Below, one piece after another: positions 53,862 to 63,154 of a DNA stretch of 64,000 nt. How positions within the stretch are numbered: position 1 is the stretch's first letter; the number at the start of each line of letters is the position of its first letter. Origin of the DNA: Dolomitihabitans soli (GTDB lineage: Bacteria; Actinomycetota; Actinomycetes; Streptosporangiales; Streptosporangiaceae); assembly GCF_022213955.1 (NCBI RefSeq), contig NZ_JAKNTW010000023.1, positions 171,626 through 235,625 of the forward strand, read 5' to 3'. Below the pieces are notes generated by a model. That model saw only the letters and a list, made by a program, of their open reading frames with translations, was not told the origin of the DNA and did no database searches. The translations under genes and the position numbers were made by a program.

Positions 53862-54847
53862 ACGTCCTGGAGATCCGCGGGCTCAGCGTCGACTATCTGT
53901 CGGCGGGCGGCACCGTGCACGCGGTCGACGACGTCTCGCTCGACCTGCGGCGCGGCGAGATCCTCGGGCTCGCGGGGGAGAGCGGCAGCGGCAAGTCGAC
54001 CCTGGCGCACGCCATCGGCCGGCTGCTCCGCCCACCGGCGATGATCACCGCCGGATCGGTGGTCTACCACCGCAAGGACGAGCAGGTGGACGTGCTGAAA
54101 CTCGCCCCCAAGGCGTTGCGCGCATTCCGCTGGAAGGAGCTCGCGGTCGTCTTCCAGAGCGCGATGAACTCCCTCAACCCGGTGATGGCCGTCGGCGCGC
54201 AGATCGACGACGTCCTCCGCATCCACGAACCCGACATGTCACGCAAAGCTCGTGGAGAACGGGTGGTAGAGCTGCTCCGGCGGGTCGGCATCAGCGCCGA
54301 CCGGCGCAAAAGCTACCCGCACGAGCTCTCCGGCGGGATGCGGCAGCGCGCCGCCATCGCCATCGCGCTCGCCCTCAACCCCGAGGTCATCGTCATGGAC
54401 GAGCCGACGACCGCCCTCGACGTGGTGGTCCAGCGCGACATCCTGCACGAGATCCGCACCCTCAAGGACGAGTACGGCTTCGCGGTCATCTTCATCACGC
54501 ACGACCTGTCCCTGCTGATGGAGATCTCCGACCGGATCGCCATCATGTACGCGGGCCGCGTGGTGGAGACCGGCACCGCCAAGGAACTGCACCGCTCGCC
54601 CCGCCATCCGTACACCCTCGGCCTGCTGCGTTCCTTCCCCAAGCTGCGCGGCCCGCGCGAGGACCTGCTCGGCATCCCGGGCACGCCCCCCGACCTGCGC
54701 GACCTGCCCCCGGGCTGCGCCTTCCATCCGCGCTGCCAGTCCGCCTTCGACGACTGCGGCCGGGTGTCCCCGCGGTTGCTGCCCGGACCGCACGGCGAGG
54801 TCGCCTGCCTGCTCAACGAGAACACCGGTGTGGAGGTCCAAGCGTGA
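53858..54847 (+). CDS. ABC importer ATPase (DppD/OppD type)
   Basis: 329 residues. Walker [11 protein letters not shown]-loop [12 protein letters not shown], signature [15 protein letters not shown], Walker [14 protein letters not shown]-loop ITHDLSLL. The C-terminal oligopeptide-ABC extension has four Cys ([16 protein letters not shown]), a cluster pattern like that holding an iron-sulphur centre in mycobacterial OppD. ATG 53858 overlaps the preceding stop (ATGA). Confidence 0.94.
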   Translation: MNVLEIRGLSVDYLSAGGTVHAVDDVSLDLRRGEILGLAGESGSGKSTLAHAIGRLLRPPAMITAGSVVYHRKDEQVDVLKLAPKALRAFRWKELAVVFQSAMNSLNPVMAVGAQIDDVLRIHEPDMSRKARGERVVELLRRVGISADRRKSYPHELSGGMRQRAAIAIALALNPEVIVMDEPTTALDVVVQRDILHEIRTLKDEYGFAVIFITHDLSLLMEISDRIAIMYAGRVVETGTAKELHRSPRHPYTLGLLRSFPKLRGPREDLLGIPGTPPDLRDLPPGCAFHPRCQSAFDDCGRVSPRLLPGPHGEVACLLNENTGVEVQA

Positions 54848-55830
54848 GTGGAAAGGTGGTGCTCGAGGGCCGGAACCTCACCAAGCACTTCACTGCCGCC
54901 CGTGGCCCGAGAGGCAGGCTGGGCCGCCGCCCGCCCGTCCGGGCCGTGGAGGAGGTGTCGCTGTCCCTGCGCGCCGGATCGGTGACCGCCCTGGTCGGCG
55001 AGAGCGGCTGCGGCAAGAGCACGGTCGCCCGCCTGCTGGCCCAGGTCTACCCGACGACCTCGGGTGACGTCCTGCTGCACGGCGAGGCCGTACGGGCTCA
55101 TCGCGGGGCGGCCTTCCGCGACTACCGCCGCCAGGTCCAGCTCATCTTCCAGGACCCGTTCGCCTCGCTGAACCCCTTCCACCGGGTCCGCTACCACCTC
55201 GCCAGGCCGTTGCGGATCCACGGTCACGTGCGGTCGGCGGCGGAGGAGACGGAGCAGGTGGCCGAACTGCTCGAACGGGTCAGCCTCACCCCGACCGACC
55301 AGTTCATGGACAAGATGCCGCACGAGCTGTCCGGCGGGCAGCGCCAGCGCGTCGCCATCGCCAGAGCGCTCGCCGTGCAGCCGGTCGCCCTGATCGCCGA
55401 CGAGCCGGTCTCGATGCTCGACGTGTCGATCCGGCTCGGCGTGCTGCGACTGCTGGAGAAGCTGGCCGACGAGAGCGGCCTGGCCCTGCTCTACATCACC
55501 CACGACATCGCCAGCGCCCGGTACTTCGCCGAGGAGATCATGGTGATGTACGCGGGCCGGCTCATCGAGCGCGGCGCGAGCGAGGAACTGACCCAGTCGC
55601 CCAAGCACCCCTACACGCAGCTCCTGCTGGAGTCGGCCCCCGACCCCGACCGGGTGGCGCCGCCCGGCTCCACCAGGCGCGGCGAACCGCCCAGCCTGAT
55701 CGACCCGCCGAGCGGCTGCCGGTTCCACCCCCGCTGCCCGGTGGCCATGCCGGTCTGCTCGGAGAAGACCCCGCCCCGCACCCAGCTCGGCGACGGCAGA
55801 TGGACGGAGTGCTGGCAGTACGAGAAGTAG
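54844..55830 (+). CDS. ABC importer ATPase (DppF/OppF type)
   Basis: 328 residues. Walker [11 protein letters not shown]-loop [13 protein letters not shown], signature [15 protein letters not shown], Walker [14 protein letters not shown]-loop [10 protein letters not shown]-terminal four-Cys motif ([16 protein letters not shown]). The Walker B loop has Val-Ser-Met where Thr-Ser-Ala is usual; the catalytic Glu is present. GTG 54844 overlaps the DppD-like stop. Last gene of the seven-gene operon. Confidence 0.94.
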   Translation: MSGKVVLEGRNLTKHFTAARGPRGRLGRRPPVRAVEEVSLSLRAGSVTALVGESGCGKSTVARLLAQVYPTTSGDVLLHGEAVRAHRGAAFRDYRRQVQLIFQDPFASLNPFHRVRYHLARPLRIHGHVRSAAEETEQVAELLERVSLTPTDQFMDKMPHELSGGQRQRVAIARALAVQPVALIADEPVSMLDVSIRLGVLRLLEKLADESGLALLYITHDIASARYFAEEIMVMYAGRLIERGASEELTQSPKHPYTQLLLESAPDPDRVAPPGSTRRGEPPSLIDPPSGCRFHPRCPVAMPVCSEKTPPRTQLGDGRWTECWQYEK

Positions 55831-55840
55831 GGCCACGCCG

Positions 55841-55969
55841 GGTCCGCTCGGGGTGTGGCTGTGTGGGAAGTGGTGGCCATGCCGGTCCGCGTGGGTTCGG
55901 GTGTGGACGGTGCGGTGGCTGTGTGAGTAGTCGGTCCGCTCGGGGGATCGGCTGTGCGAGAAGTGATGG
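55841..55969. repeat. Imperfect ~36-bp direct repeat after the ABC operon
   Basis: GGTCCGCTCGGGG-type units at 55841-55876 and 55933-55969, both ending in G(A)AAGTG(G/A)TGG, with a shorter related piece (GGTCCGCGTGGG) between them. Non-coding, downstream of the ABC operon. Confidence 0.55.
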
Positions 55970-56042
55970 TTGATTTGTCGGAGTGGACGGCTTACCCATA
56001 GCCTGATCGGCGGCCAATCGGTACCTCACAAGGCGGACGTGC

Positions 56043-58013
56043 ATGGTGTCAGCTCCCGGGCTTCTGCCGAGCACCCGGGCGGCCCAGACGCCCAAGGCCG
56101 CCGAGCACCGGCCGGAGATCGAAGGGCTGCGGGCGGTCGCCGTCCTGCTGGTGGCCGTCTACCACATCTGGCTCGGCCGGGTCTCCGGCGGCGTGGACGT
56201 CTTCCTGATGCTGACCGGGTTCCTCATCACCGGTTCGCTGCTGCGCACGGTGGAGCGGACCGGCCGGGTGGAGTTCGCCGCGTTCGCGGGCCGGCTCGCC
56301 AGGAGGTTGTTCCCGCCCGCGGCGCTGGTGCTGCTAGCCGTACTGGCCGGGACCTGGGTGTGGCTGCCGCGCACCCGGTGGGGCGACACGCTGAGCGAGG
56401 TGCTCGCGTCCGGGCTCTACTACGAGAACTGGCGCCTGGCCGTCACGGCCGTCGACTATCTCGCCGGTGGCACGCCTCCCAGCCCGGTGCAGCACTTCTG
56501 GTCGCTGGGCATCCAGGGACAGTTCTACCTGGTCTGGCCGGTGCTGCTGGCCGGGGCGGTGCTGGTGTCGGCGCTGGTGACCCGGTGGAGCACGCGGACG
56601 GTCTTCCTCGGCGTGAACGTGCTGGTGTTCCTCGTCTCGCTCGGCTACTCGGTCGTGCGCACGGGGACCGACCAGGCGTGGGCCTACTTCGACACCGGGG
56701 CCCGGCTGTGGGAGCTGGCGCTCGGCGGGATCCTCGCCATCGCCCTGCCGTACCTGCGTACGCCTCGCGCGGTCAGGCTCGTGCTCGGCTGGCTCGGCCT
56801 CGCCGCGCTGGTCTCGTGCGGGCTGCTGCTCCAGGTCGGAGCGGTCTTCCCCGGCTACGCGGCGCTGTGGCCCACGCTGGCCGGTGTCATGATCATTGTG
56901 GCCGGGGTCGCCGGCGGGGCCGACCGGCTGCTCACGCTCAAACCGGTGATGTACGTCGGCGGTATCTCCTACGCCCTCTACCTGTGGCACTGGCCGCTCC
57001 TCGTCTTCTACCTCACCGCGACCGGCCGCACCAGGGCGAGCCTGCTGGGCGGGCTCCTGGTCCTGGCCGCCGCCCTCCTTCTCGCCGCCGCGACGACCCG
57101 CCTCACCGCCGGCCCGCTGCAGCGGGCGAAACGCGGCAGACCGGCCACGGCGCGCTCGCTCGCCGTGGGGCTGGCCTGCCTGCTTCCGGTGCTGGTCGCC
57201 GCCACCGGCTGGACCGCCTACCTGGAGAACCAGACGAGGCAGCGGGTCGCCAAGGGGAGCGCCATCGTGCCCGATCCCGCCGACGCCGCCGACGACCGTC
57301 CGCTCACCTACGCGAACGGCTGCAACCAGGTCACCCAGAAGGACGAGGTGCTCTCCTGCGCCTTCGGGCCCGAACGGGCGAGCCGTACGATCGTGCTGGT
57401 GGGCAACTCGCACGCCGCGCACTGGTTCCCTGCCCTGCACCAGATCGCCGAAGCCAACCGCTGGCGGCTGGTCAACTTCACCAAGGGCGCGTGCGCGCTC
57501 TCCACCCGGCCACAGCGGTACCAGGGCAAGCCGTACCCGTCGTGCGACCGGTGGCAGGCGGGCGTGCTGGCCGAGCTGGCGAAGCTCAAACCGGACCTGC
57601 TGGTCACCACCGCGACGATCTCCAGCCCGTACGCCAGGGGTGAGACGCTTCCTCCCGGTTACCTCGCGCGATGGCGTGAGCTGGGCACGATGGGGATCAA
57701 GGTGCTGGCGATCCGCGACACGCCCCGGATGTCGTTCGACCCGCCGGAGTGCGTCGTCACGAAGGGACCGGCCGCCTGCGTCGACGACCGGAGCCGCAGC
57801 CTCGCCGACACCTCGCCGATCGCCGCGCTGGCCGGGAAACCGCGCAACGTCACCTTCGCCGACCTCACCGCCCGCCTCTGCCCCGCCGACCGCTGCCCCT
57901 CGGTGATCGGCAACACCATGGTCTACTCCGACGTCGGCCACATCACCACCACCTTCATGCGCACCCTGGCCCCCGACCTCACCACCCGCCTCAAACAGGC
58001 ACTGACCCGTTAG
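56043..58013 (+). CDS. OafA/YrhL-type acyltransferase with C-terminal SGNH domain
   Basis: 656 residues. N-terminal acyltransferase-3 membrane domain (about ten helices, residues 25-390): RPEIEGLRAVAVLLVAVYHIW with the conserved Arg/His, GGVDVFLMLTGFLITGSL and HFWSLGIQGQFYLVWP. The C-terminal extracytoplasmic SGNH domain (about 430-650) has VLVGNSHAAHWFPAL and YSDVGHITTTFMRTLAPDL near the end. Such fusions move acetyl or other acyl groups onto cell-surface polysaccharides or peptidoglycan. ATG 56043 is 4 nt after a weak ribosome site; upstream repeats carry no gene. Confidence 0.92.
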   Translation: MVSAPGLLPSTRAAQTPKAAEHRPEIEGLRAVAVLLVAVYHIWLGRVSGGVDVFLMLTGFLITGSLLRTVERTGRVEFAAFAGRLARRLFPPAALVLLAVLAGTWVWLPRTRWGDTLSEVLASGLYYENWRLAVTAVDYLAGGTPPSPVQHFWSLGIQGQFYLVWPVLLAGAVLVSALVTRWSTRTVFLGVNVLVFLVSLGYSVVRTGTDQAWAYFDTGARLWELALGGILAIALPYLRTPRAVRLVLGWLGLAALVSCGLLLQVGAVFPGYAALWPTLAGVMIIVAGVAGGADRLLTLKPVMYVGGISYALYLWHWPLLVFYLTATGRTRASLLGGLLVLAAALLLAAATTRLTAGPLQRAKRGRPATARSLAVGLACLLPVLVAATGWTAYLENQTRQRVAKGSAIVPDPADAADDRPLTYANGCNQVTQKDEVLSCAFGPERASRTIVLVGNSHAAHWFPALHQIAEANRWRLVNFTKGACALSTRPQRYQGKPYPSCDRWQAGVLAELAKLKPDLLVTTATISSPYARGETLPPGYLARWRELGTMGIKVLAIRDTPRMSFDPPECVVTKGPAACVDDRSRSLADTSPIAALAGKPRNVTFADLTARLCPADRCPSVIGNTMVYSDVGHITTTFMRTLAPDLTTRLKQALTR

Positions 58014-58137
58014 CCCGGCACTCGGAGCACGCCGCGACCGTACGGCTGCGCACGTCGTCGAACAGTCGGCCGTGAACAGGCCTGGAGATGAATCCAGATC
58101 AGAGACGCGGATGGTACTACCAGATATGGTTGTTGGT

Positions 58138-58410
58138 ATGACGGATAAGCGGGCGATCAGTCTTCCCGAGAAGGAAGCGGCGTGGCTTGACCAAAAAGTG
58201 CAGGCAGGTGATGTTTCGTCCTTCTCGGCAGGCGTGGCCGAGTTGATCGCGACCGCACGCCGGCGAGAGGAATGGCTCACCCGTGAGGCGGAGGCCTTCG
58301 GCGAGCCCATGCCGGACGATCCCGAGCGAGAGGCCTACTGGGCCAGGCGGCTGAACCGGCCCGCCGCGGAGATCCTCATGGACAACGCGCGCGACCACGA
58401 CTCCGCATGA
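58138..58410 (+). CDS. Ribbon-helix-helix antitoxin-like protein
   Basis: 90 residues. KRAISLPEKEAAWLDQKVQA then SSFSAGVAELIATARRREEW fits a MetJ/Arc-type fold: a DNA-contacting strand ISLPE followed by two helices. The C-terminal half is acidic with an amphipathic helix, typical of a toxin-binding tail. ATG 58138 was chosen; 22 more in-frame residues exist upstream without RHH similarity. ACCAGATATGGT lies just before the start and may be an autoregulatory operator. Its TGA overlaps the ATG of the next gene. Confidence 0.75.
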   Translation: MTDKRAISLPEKEAAWLDQKVQAGDVSSFSAGVAELIATARRREEWLTREAEAFGEPMPDDPEREAYWARRLNRPAAEILMDNARDHDSA

Positions 58411-58826
58411 GCCGATGCCGGGTCCTCCACACCCCTGCCGTGTCCGTCTACCTCGGCGGAGACAAGGACCTGCGTATCCTGCTGGCCGCCGCCGCCCGGG
58501 AGATGGTGACCCTTTCCCTGCCCTCCACCGTGCTTGCGGCGGCCACAAGCGGGCACCTCGGCCTCTATCTTGAGCGTCTGAACGCCCGGGTCCAGGCTCT
58601 GCTGACCAATCCGGCGGTCGTCGTCGATCACCTGATCGACCGGCGCGGCGATGCTGAAAGGGCGATACGCAGCGGCTATCTCGCGGGCGCCCTGACTCTC
58701 ACACTTGAGGACGCGCAGACCGCCGACGTGGCTCTCACTCGATCCGCTCCCGTGCTGACGACCCGGGCCGGCGCTGCGAGCTTGGCGAAGATCGAGCCCC
58801 GCCTGGCATTCGACCTCGTCGGCTGA
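58407..58826 (+). CDS. Degenerate PIN/VapC-like protein
   Basis: 139 residues. The layout resembles VapC: a first strand VLHTPAVSVYL, VTLSLPSTVLAAATSG in place of the VLAE helix, LEDAQTADVALTRSAPVLTT in place of LDAxIAATALxxGAPVLT. But the first PIN Asp is His, the Glu after VLA is Ala, and the last Asp of TRD is absent; only the Asp of EDA remains. Nuclease activity is therefore doubtful. It is coupled to an RHH gene by ATGA like a toxin-antitoxin pair. The fold assignment is by pattern only. Confidence 0.6.
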   Translation: MSRCRVLHTPAVSVYLGGDKDLRILLAAAAREMVTLSLPSTVLAAATSGHLGLYLERLNARVQALLTNPAVVVDHLIDRRGDAERAIRSGYLAGALTLTLEDAQTADVALTRSAPVLTTRAGAASLAKIEPRLAFDLVG

Positions 58827-59021
58827 TTCGAAGGGCTTAGCCGCCCACACGTAGCCACAGGTTCGTCGCGCCCGGGGGCCTGGGTCAGGCTCATGGTGTA
58901 CCTCCGTATCGATGGATACGGCTGAGCTCGAATGTCGCGGGCGGGCCCTCGATCGCGTCGATCCGCCGAAGCGGGCCCTGGCGGTGTCGTCCGTTGCCGG
59001 GCCCGCTTCGGTACTGGTTCC

Positions 59022-59381
59022 TCAGTTCGGGTCGGCGAGGTTGCAGGCGGGGACCCAGCCGACGACGCCGGTGGCGAGGTTGCGGCCGTGGGACCACTGG
59101 TTGCTGCTCAGACCCGTCTGACACGCGTAGTTTCCGTGGATCTCGACGCGGTCGATCTGGAAACCCTGGCCGGGGTAGCCCAGGCCGTTGCGGCTGGACT
59201 GGCTGGTGGGCTGCCGCCAGATGATCACGCCGGGCAGCGCGAAGTCGACCCGCTGGGCAGTTGCGTGACCGGGTGCTCGCTGGTCCGTGCCGGTCGCGGC
59301 CTGCGCCGCGGGCCCCAGCAGCAGCCCGCCGCCGGTCAGTGCCATGGTGAGTGCCGCCGCGACCGTGCGCTTGATGTTCAA
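59022..59381 (-). CDS. Small secreted SH3-like protein
   Basis: 119 residues from TTG 59381 (LNIKRTVAAALTMALTGGG), 4 nt after CAGGGGG; no ATG or GTG is available at this point in frame. Sec signal ends at AAQA. The mature part has IDRVEIHGNYACQTGLSSNQ then GVVGWVPACNLADPN: two Cys and the W-V-P turn of bacterial SH3-like secreted proteins. Function unknown; cell-wall binding is possible. Confidence 0.7.
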   Translation of the reverse strand: MNIKRTVAAALTMALTGGGLLLGPAAQAATGTDQRAPGHATAQRVDFALPGVIIWRQPTSQSSRNGLGYPGQGFQIDRVEIHGNYACQTGLSSNQWSHGRNLATGVVGWVPACNLADPN

Positions 59382-59500
59382 CGTACCCCCTGATTGACGT
59401 TGAGTGGTTGGACAATTACACAGTGTGCGCGATGGAGGCGTCAACGGGTTTGGCTGAGCCTGCTGGATGCTGCAGGTGGAGGCGCTGGGATAGTGGGGGG

Positions 59501-60052
59501 ATGACTCCTCGGGTCGTCGTCCGACGTGCCTTGCCGACCGAGCCCGCCGTACGCGGGTCGGCGTCGCTGTTCATGACCGAGGCCGCGCGGCAGGGGATCC
59601 GGCCGGGGCGGCGGATGCTCTACGTCGGGGCGGAGGCGGCGACCGAGCAGGTGGCCGCCGCGTTGCGGGTCGAGCCCGGCGCGGAGGTGCTGGCCAGGCG
59701 GAAGCTGCTGCTCGCCGAGGAGGTGCCGGTCCGCATCGCGACCAGCTACTTCCGCCTCGACCTGTTCGGCGGCACCCCGATCGCCGCACCCGACTTCGTA
59801 CGGCCCAGCCTGCAGGCCGGGATCGAGGCGCTGGGCCACCGGTTCGGCCACGCGGAGGAGCACCTGATCGCACGGCCGCCAGAGGGTGCGGAGGCGGAGA
59901 CGCTGGAACTCGATCCCGGCGAGTGGGTCGTCCAGGTGCTGCGCGCCGGCTACTCGGACCGCGACACGCCGATCCACATCCTGGAGACCGTCTGCGCCGC
60001 CACCCGCCATGTCTTCCCGATCGCCCAGGGGAGCGGGGCCGACGAGTTCTAG
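59501..60052 (+). CDS. UTRA-domain protein without DNA-binding domain
   Basis: 183 residues that match only the effector-binding UTRA domain of GntR/HutC regulators: VLARRKLLLAEEVPVRIATSYFRLDLFGGTPI, and VVQVLRAGYSDRDTPIHILETVCAATRHVF. The N-terminal winged helix expected in about 70 residues is missing: TAG stops and a TGGGGGG ribosome site directly precede ATG 59501. It could be a ligand-binding protein or a truncated regulator acting by heterodimer formation. Confidence 0.78.
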   Translation: MTPRVVVRRALPTEPAVRGSASLFMTEAARQGIRPGRRMLYVGAEAATEQVAAALRVEPGAEVLARRKLLLAEEVPVRIATSYFRLDLFGGTPIAAPDFVRPSLQAGIEALGHRFGHAEEHLIARPPEGAEAETLELDPGEWVVQVLRAGYSDRDTPIHILETVCAATRHVFPIAQGSGADEF

Positions 60053-60115
60053 CCGGTGCGGTGTGGTCCGATTCTCGCCAGTCGGTTGCCGTGATCGGCT
60101 GATGTACTGGTTCTC

Positions 60116-60937
60116 GTGATCACTCAAAACGACAAGGCACTGCGGTTCCGCTCGCTTCACGAAGGGGGTCGCCCGCTGATCCTGGCCAACGCGTGGGACG
60201 TCGTCAGCGCGCGGCTGGTCGAGGAGGCGGGGGCCTCGGCGATCGCCACCACCAGCGCGGGGGTCGCCTGGAGCCTAGGTGTGCCGGACGGCGACCTGCT
60301 CGGCCGCGACCGCGTGTTCGACCTGGTGTCCCGGATGGCCGCCGCCGTCGCGCTGCCCGTCACGGCCGACATCGAGTCCGGTTATTCGGCCACGCCCGGT
60401 GGGGTCGGGGAGACGATCCGGGGCGTGATGCAGGCCGGGGCCGTGGGCGTGAACATCGAGGACGCGTTGTACGGCTCGGCGTCGGCGCTGCGGGCCGTAC
60501 CGGAGCAGGCCGAACGGATCGCGGCGGCCAGGGAGGCCGCAGGCCGGCCCGAACTGTTCGTCAACGCGCGCATTGACACCTACCTGCGCCAGGTGGGCGA
60601 TCCGGCGGCCAGGCTCGACGACACGCTGGCCCGGGCCGCCGCCTATCTGGAGGCGGGCGCCGACGGCATCTTCGTGCCCGGCGTCACCGACCCCGACACC
60701 GTCGCCACCCTCACCGTGGGCATCCCCGCCCCGCTGAACGTCCTCGCCGGCCCCACCGCTCCGGACATCGCCACCCTCGCGGGCCTCGGCGTCGCCCGCG
60801 TCAGCCTTGGCTCCTCGATCGCCGCAGCCGCCTACGCCCTCGTCCAGCGAGCCGCCGAGGAGGCGTTCACGCAGGGCACCTACCTCTCGTTGGCGGGCGG
60901 CCTGACCTACGGCGAACTCAACTCACTGTTCGCCTGA
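60116..60937 (+). CDS. Isocitrate lyase/PEP mutase family enzyme
   Basis: 273-residue TIM-barrel enzyme. ILANAWDVVSARLVEEAGASAIATTSAGVAWSLG, Mg-binding VTADIESGY, GVNIEDALYGS, and VNARIDTYLRQ are the superfamily signatures. The isocitrate lyase KKCGH motif is absent, so a C-C or P-C lyase of the PEP mutase/2-methylisocitrate-lyase side group is likely; substrate unknown. GTG 60116 lacks an SD and may be leaderless. Lies 63 bp after the UTRA protein gene, possibly co-regulated. Confidence 0.85.
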   Translation: MITQNDKALRFRSLHEGGRPLILANAWDVVSARLVEEAGASAIATTSAGVAWSLGVPDGDLLGRDRVFDLVSRMAAAVALPVTADIESGYSATPGGVGETIRGVMQAGAVGVNIEDALYGSASALRAVPEQAERIAAAREAAGRPELFVNARIDTYLRQVGDPAARLDDTLARAAAYLEAGADGIFVPGVTDPDTVATLTVGIPAPLNVLAGPTAPDIATLAGLGVARVSLGSSIAAAAYALVQRAAEEAFTQGTYLSLAGGLTYGELNSLFA

Positions 60938-61345
60938 GGTCACTCGCGACGAAGCCGCCCGGCTGGAGGCCTCCGCCTTGCCGCCCTGCTGAGCCCGCTG
61001 CTGCCCGGGCCGCCTCGCGCGTCGCTTCAGGTTGATGACCGGCCAATCATTCTGTCGGCCGAGCAGCGGCGTTGGTAACGATTCGGTCTCGGAGAATTGA
61101 GGGTCCGGCCCGCCCGCGCGTCCCGAGCGCCCCCTTCGGGTATCAAGACCATCCGGCCGTTGTCGGCCCTGAACTCAAGCTTTGCGACCGGCTCCGATGG
61201 GCGGGGAGGGCGGAGGGGACGGCCTTAAATCGATTGAAACGCAGTAATAACCTGATGGGGCATGGGTGAGCCGTCGAGGGGGTGCCCCCAGCGGTTCACC
61301 GGCGCGTTCGTGTTCCCCCGCTGGTGAGGAGTGCCCTACCCCACT
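60938..61345. other. Spacer with an A/T-rich promoter-like stretch
   Basis: No gene supported. The final part (61225-61262) is A/T-rich for this genome: TTAAATCGATTGAAACGCAG then TAATAACCTGATGG, a likely promoter/operator for the ABC exporter operon. GAGGAG at 61326-61331 precedes its start. Confidence 0.45.
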
Positions 61346-63154
61346 ATGTCTTCAGGCAGCCGAGATACCACGCCGTCCGATCAACAGACCCGAGAACCCA
61401 GCTCCCGCCGAGTGAAGTCGAACTCACTCTGGCGGATGAAGTCCTACCTCCGCCCCCATCTCGCCCGGCTCGCCCTCATCTGGCTGGCGGCCATCGCGGG
61501 CATCGCCACCAGCATCTCCATCCCGCTGGTCGGCAGAGAGATCATCGATGGCCCGGTGACGCAGCGCGACCTCGATGCGCTGTTACCGCTCGGGTTGCTC
61601 GCGCTCGGACTCGGGGTCGCCGAGGCGATGCTGACCCTCCTGCGCCGATGGACCCAGATCACTCCGGTGCTGGGGCTGGAGACCGCGATCCGGGACGACC
61701 TCTACCGGCACCTCCAGCACCTGCCGATGAGCTTCCACGACGAGTGGCAGTCGGGCCAACTGCTGTCCCGCGCGACGACCGACCTGTCCGCGATCAGGCG
61801 GTTCTTCGGGTTCGGCCTGCTGTTCCTGGTGATGAACATCGTGCAGCTCATCACCGTGACGGTCGTGCTGCTGCAGATGTACTGGCCGCTGGGGCTGGTG
61901 GTGGCGGCCTCCGCCGTACCCATCGTCATCATCTCGTTGCGCTTCGAGAGGCGATACATCCGGATCTCGCGGCAGGTTCAGGACCAGCAGGGCGATCTCG
62001 CCACGTTCGTCGAGGAGTCGGCGATCGGGATTCGGACGGTCAGGTCGTTCGGCCGGCGGCACCATGTCTACGACACCTTCGACGAGTCCGTGCTGAAGGT
62101 CCACGGGACCTCGATGGCCAAGGTACGGCTCGCCTCCAGGTTCTTCACCTTCCTCGAGGTGATCCCGAACATCACCCTCGCCCTGGTGCTGCTGCTCGGT
62201 GCGCTGGCCGTCGGCGCGGGCGGGCTCACCCAGGGCACCCTGGTGGCGTTCACCATGCTGATGCTGTCGCTGGTCTGGCCGATCGCCTCGCTCGGCCACA
62301 TCCTGGCGATGGGACAGGAGGCGATGACCGCCGCCGACCGGGTGATGGAGGTGCTCGACACCGAGTCCGCGATCGTCGACGGCGCCGAGGCCATCGACCG
62401 GCCGCGCGGCCACCTGAGGTTCGAAGGGGTGGAGTTCCGTTTCGCGGGCGGCGAGGAGCCCGTACTGCGTGATGTCTGGCTCGAGGTCAGCCCCGGGGAG
62501 ACGGTCGCCGTCGTCGGCGCGACGGGATCGGGCAAGACGACGCTGACCTCGCTGGTGCCCAGGTTGCTCGACGTCACGGCGGGCCGGGTCACCATCGACG
62601 GGCGTGACGTGCGCGATATGCCGCTGAACGAGCTGCGGTCGGTGGTGGCCACGGCGTTCGAGGAGCCGACGCTGTTCTCGATGAGCGTGCGGGAGAACCT
62701 CCTCCTCGGCCGCCGCGACGCCACCGAGGAGGAGGTCCGGGACGCGCTGGAGGTCGCCCAGGCCGGTTTCGCCTACGACCTGCCGTGGGGCCTCGACACC
62801 AGGATCGGCGAGCAGGGGATGTCGCTCTCCGGCGGGCAGCGGCAGCGGCTGGCGCTGGCCCGCGCGGTGCTCAGCCGGCCACGGATCCTGGTCCTCGACG
62901 ACACCATGTCCGCCCTCGACGTGGAGACCGAGGCGCTGGTGGAGGAGGCGCTCAAGCGGGTCCTCCAGGACGCCACCGGCGTCGTGGTCGCCCACCGTGC
63001 CTCCACGGTGCTGCTGGCGGACAAGGTCGCGCTGCTGCGCGACGGCACCATCACGCACATCGGCCGCCACACGGACCTGCTCGCCGAAGTGCCCGAATAC
63101 CGGGAACTGCTCGCCCAGGACGCCGACCTCGACCCCGAGGGGGCCCTGCGATGA
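61346..63154 (+). CDS. ABC exporter half-transporter 1 (ABCB type)
   Basis: 602 residues: six-helix membrane domain (about 35-310) and ATPase domain (about 345-600). Walker A GATGSGKTT, signature [15 protein letters not shown], Walker B RILVLDDTMSALD, H-loop VAHRAST. The residue after Walker B is Asp instead of the catalytic Glu, the mark of the degenerate site in heterodimeric exporters. ATG 61346 is preferred; GTG 61331 is an alternative. The stop overlaps the start of half-transporter 2 (ATGA). Exports drugs, lipids or peptides; substrate unknown. Confidence 0.9.
   Translation: MSSGSRDTTPSDQQTREPSSRRVKSNSLWRMKSYLRPHLARLALIWLAAIAGIATSISIPLVGREIIDGPVTQRDLDALLPLGLLALGLGVAEAMLTLLRRWTQITPVLGLETAIRDDLYRHLQHLPMSFHDEWQSGQLLSRATTDLSAIRRFFGFGLLFLVMNIVQLITVTVVLLQMYWPLGLVVAASAVPIVIISLRFERRYIRISRQVQDQQGDLATFVEESAIGIRTVRSFGRRHHVYDTFDESVLKVHGTSMAKVRLASRFFTFLEVIPNITLALVLLLGALAVGAGGLTQGTLVAFTMLMLSLVWPIASLGHILAMGQEAMTAADRVMEVLDTESAIVDGAEAIDRPRGHLRFEGVEFRFAGGEEPVLRDVWLEVSPGETVAVVGATGSGKTTLTSLVPRLLDVTAGRVTIDGRDVRDMPLNELRSVVATAFEEPTLFSMSVRENLLLGRRDATEEEVRDALEVAQAGFAYDLPWGLDTRIGEQGMSLSGGQRQRLALARAVLSRPRILVLDDTMSALDVETEALVEEALKRVLQDATGVVVAHRASTVLLADKVALLRDGTITHIGRHTDLLAEVPEYRELLAQDADLDPEGALR

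Noticed and set aside
61072..61269. 65-codon frame in the spacer before the ABC exporter
   Set aside because: No ribosome site, no domain, and its 3' part covers the A/T-rich promoter-like stretch.
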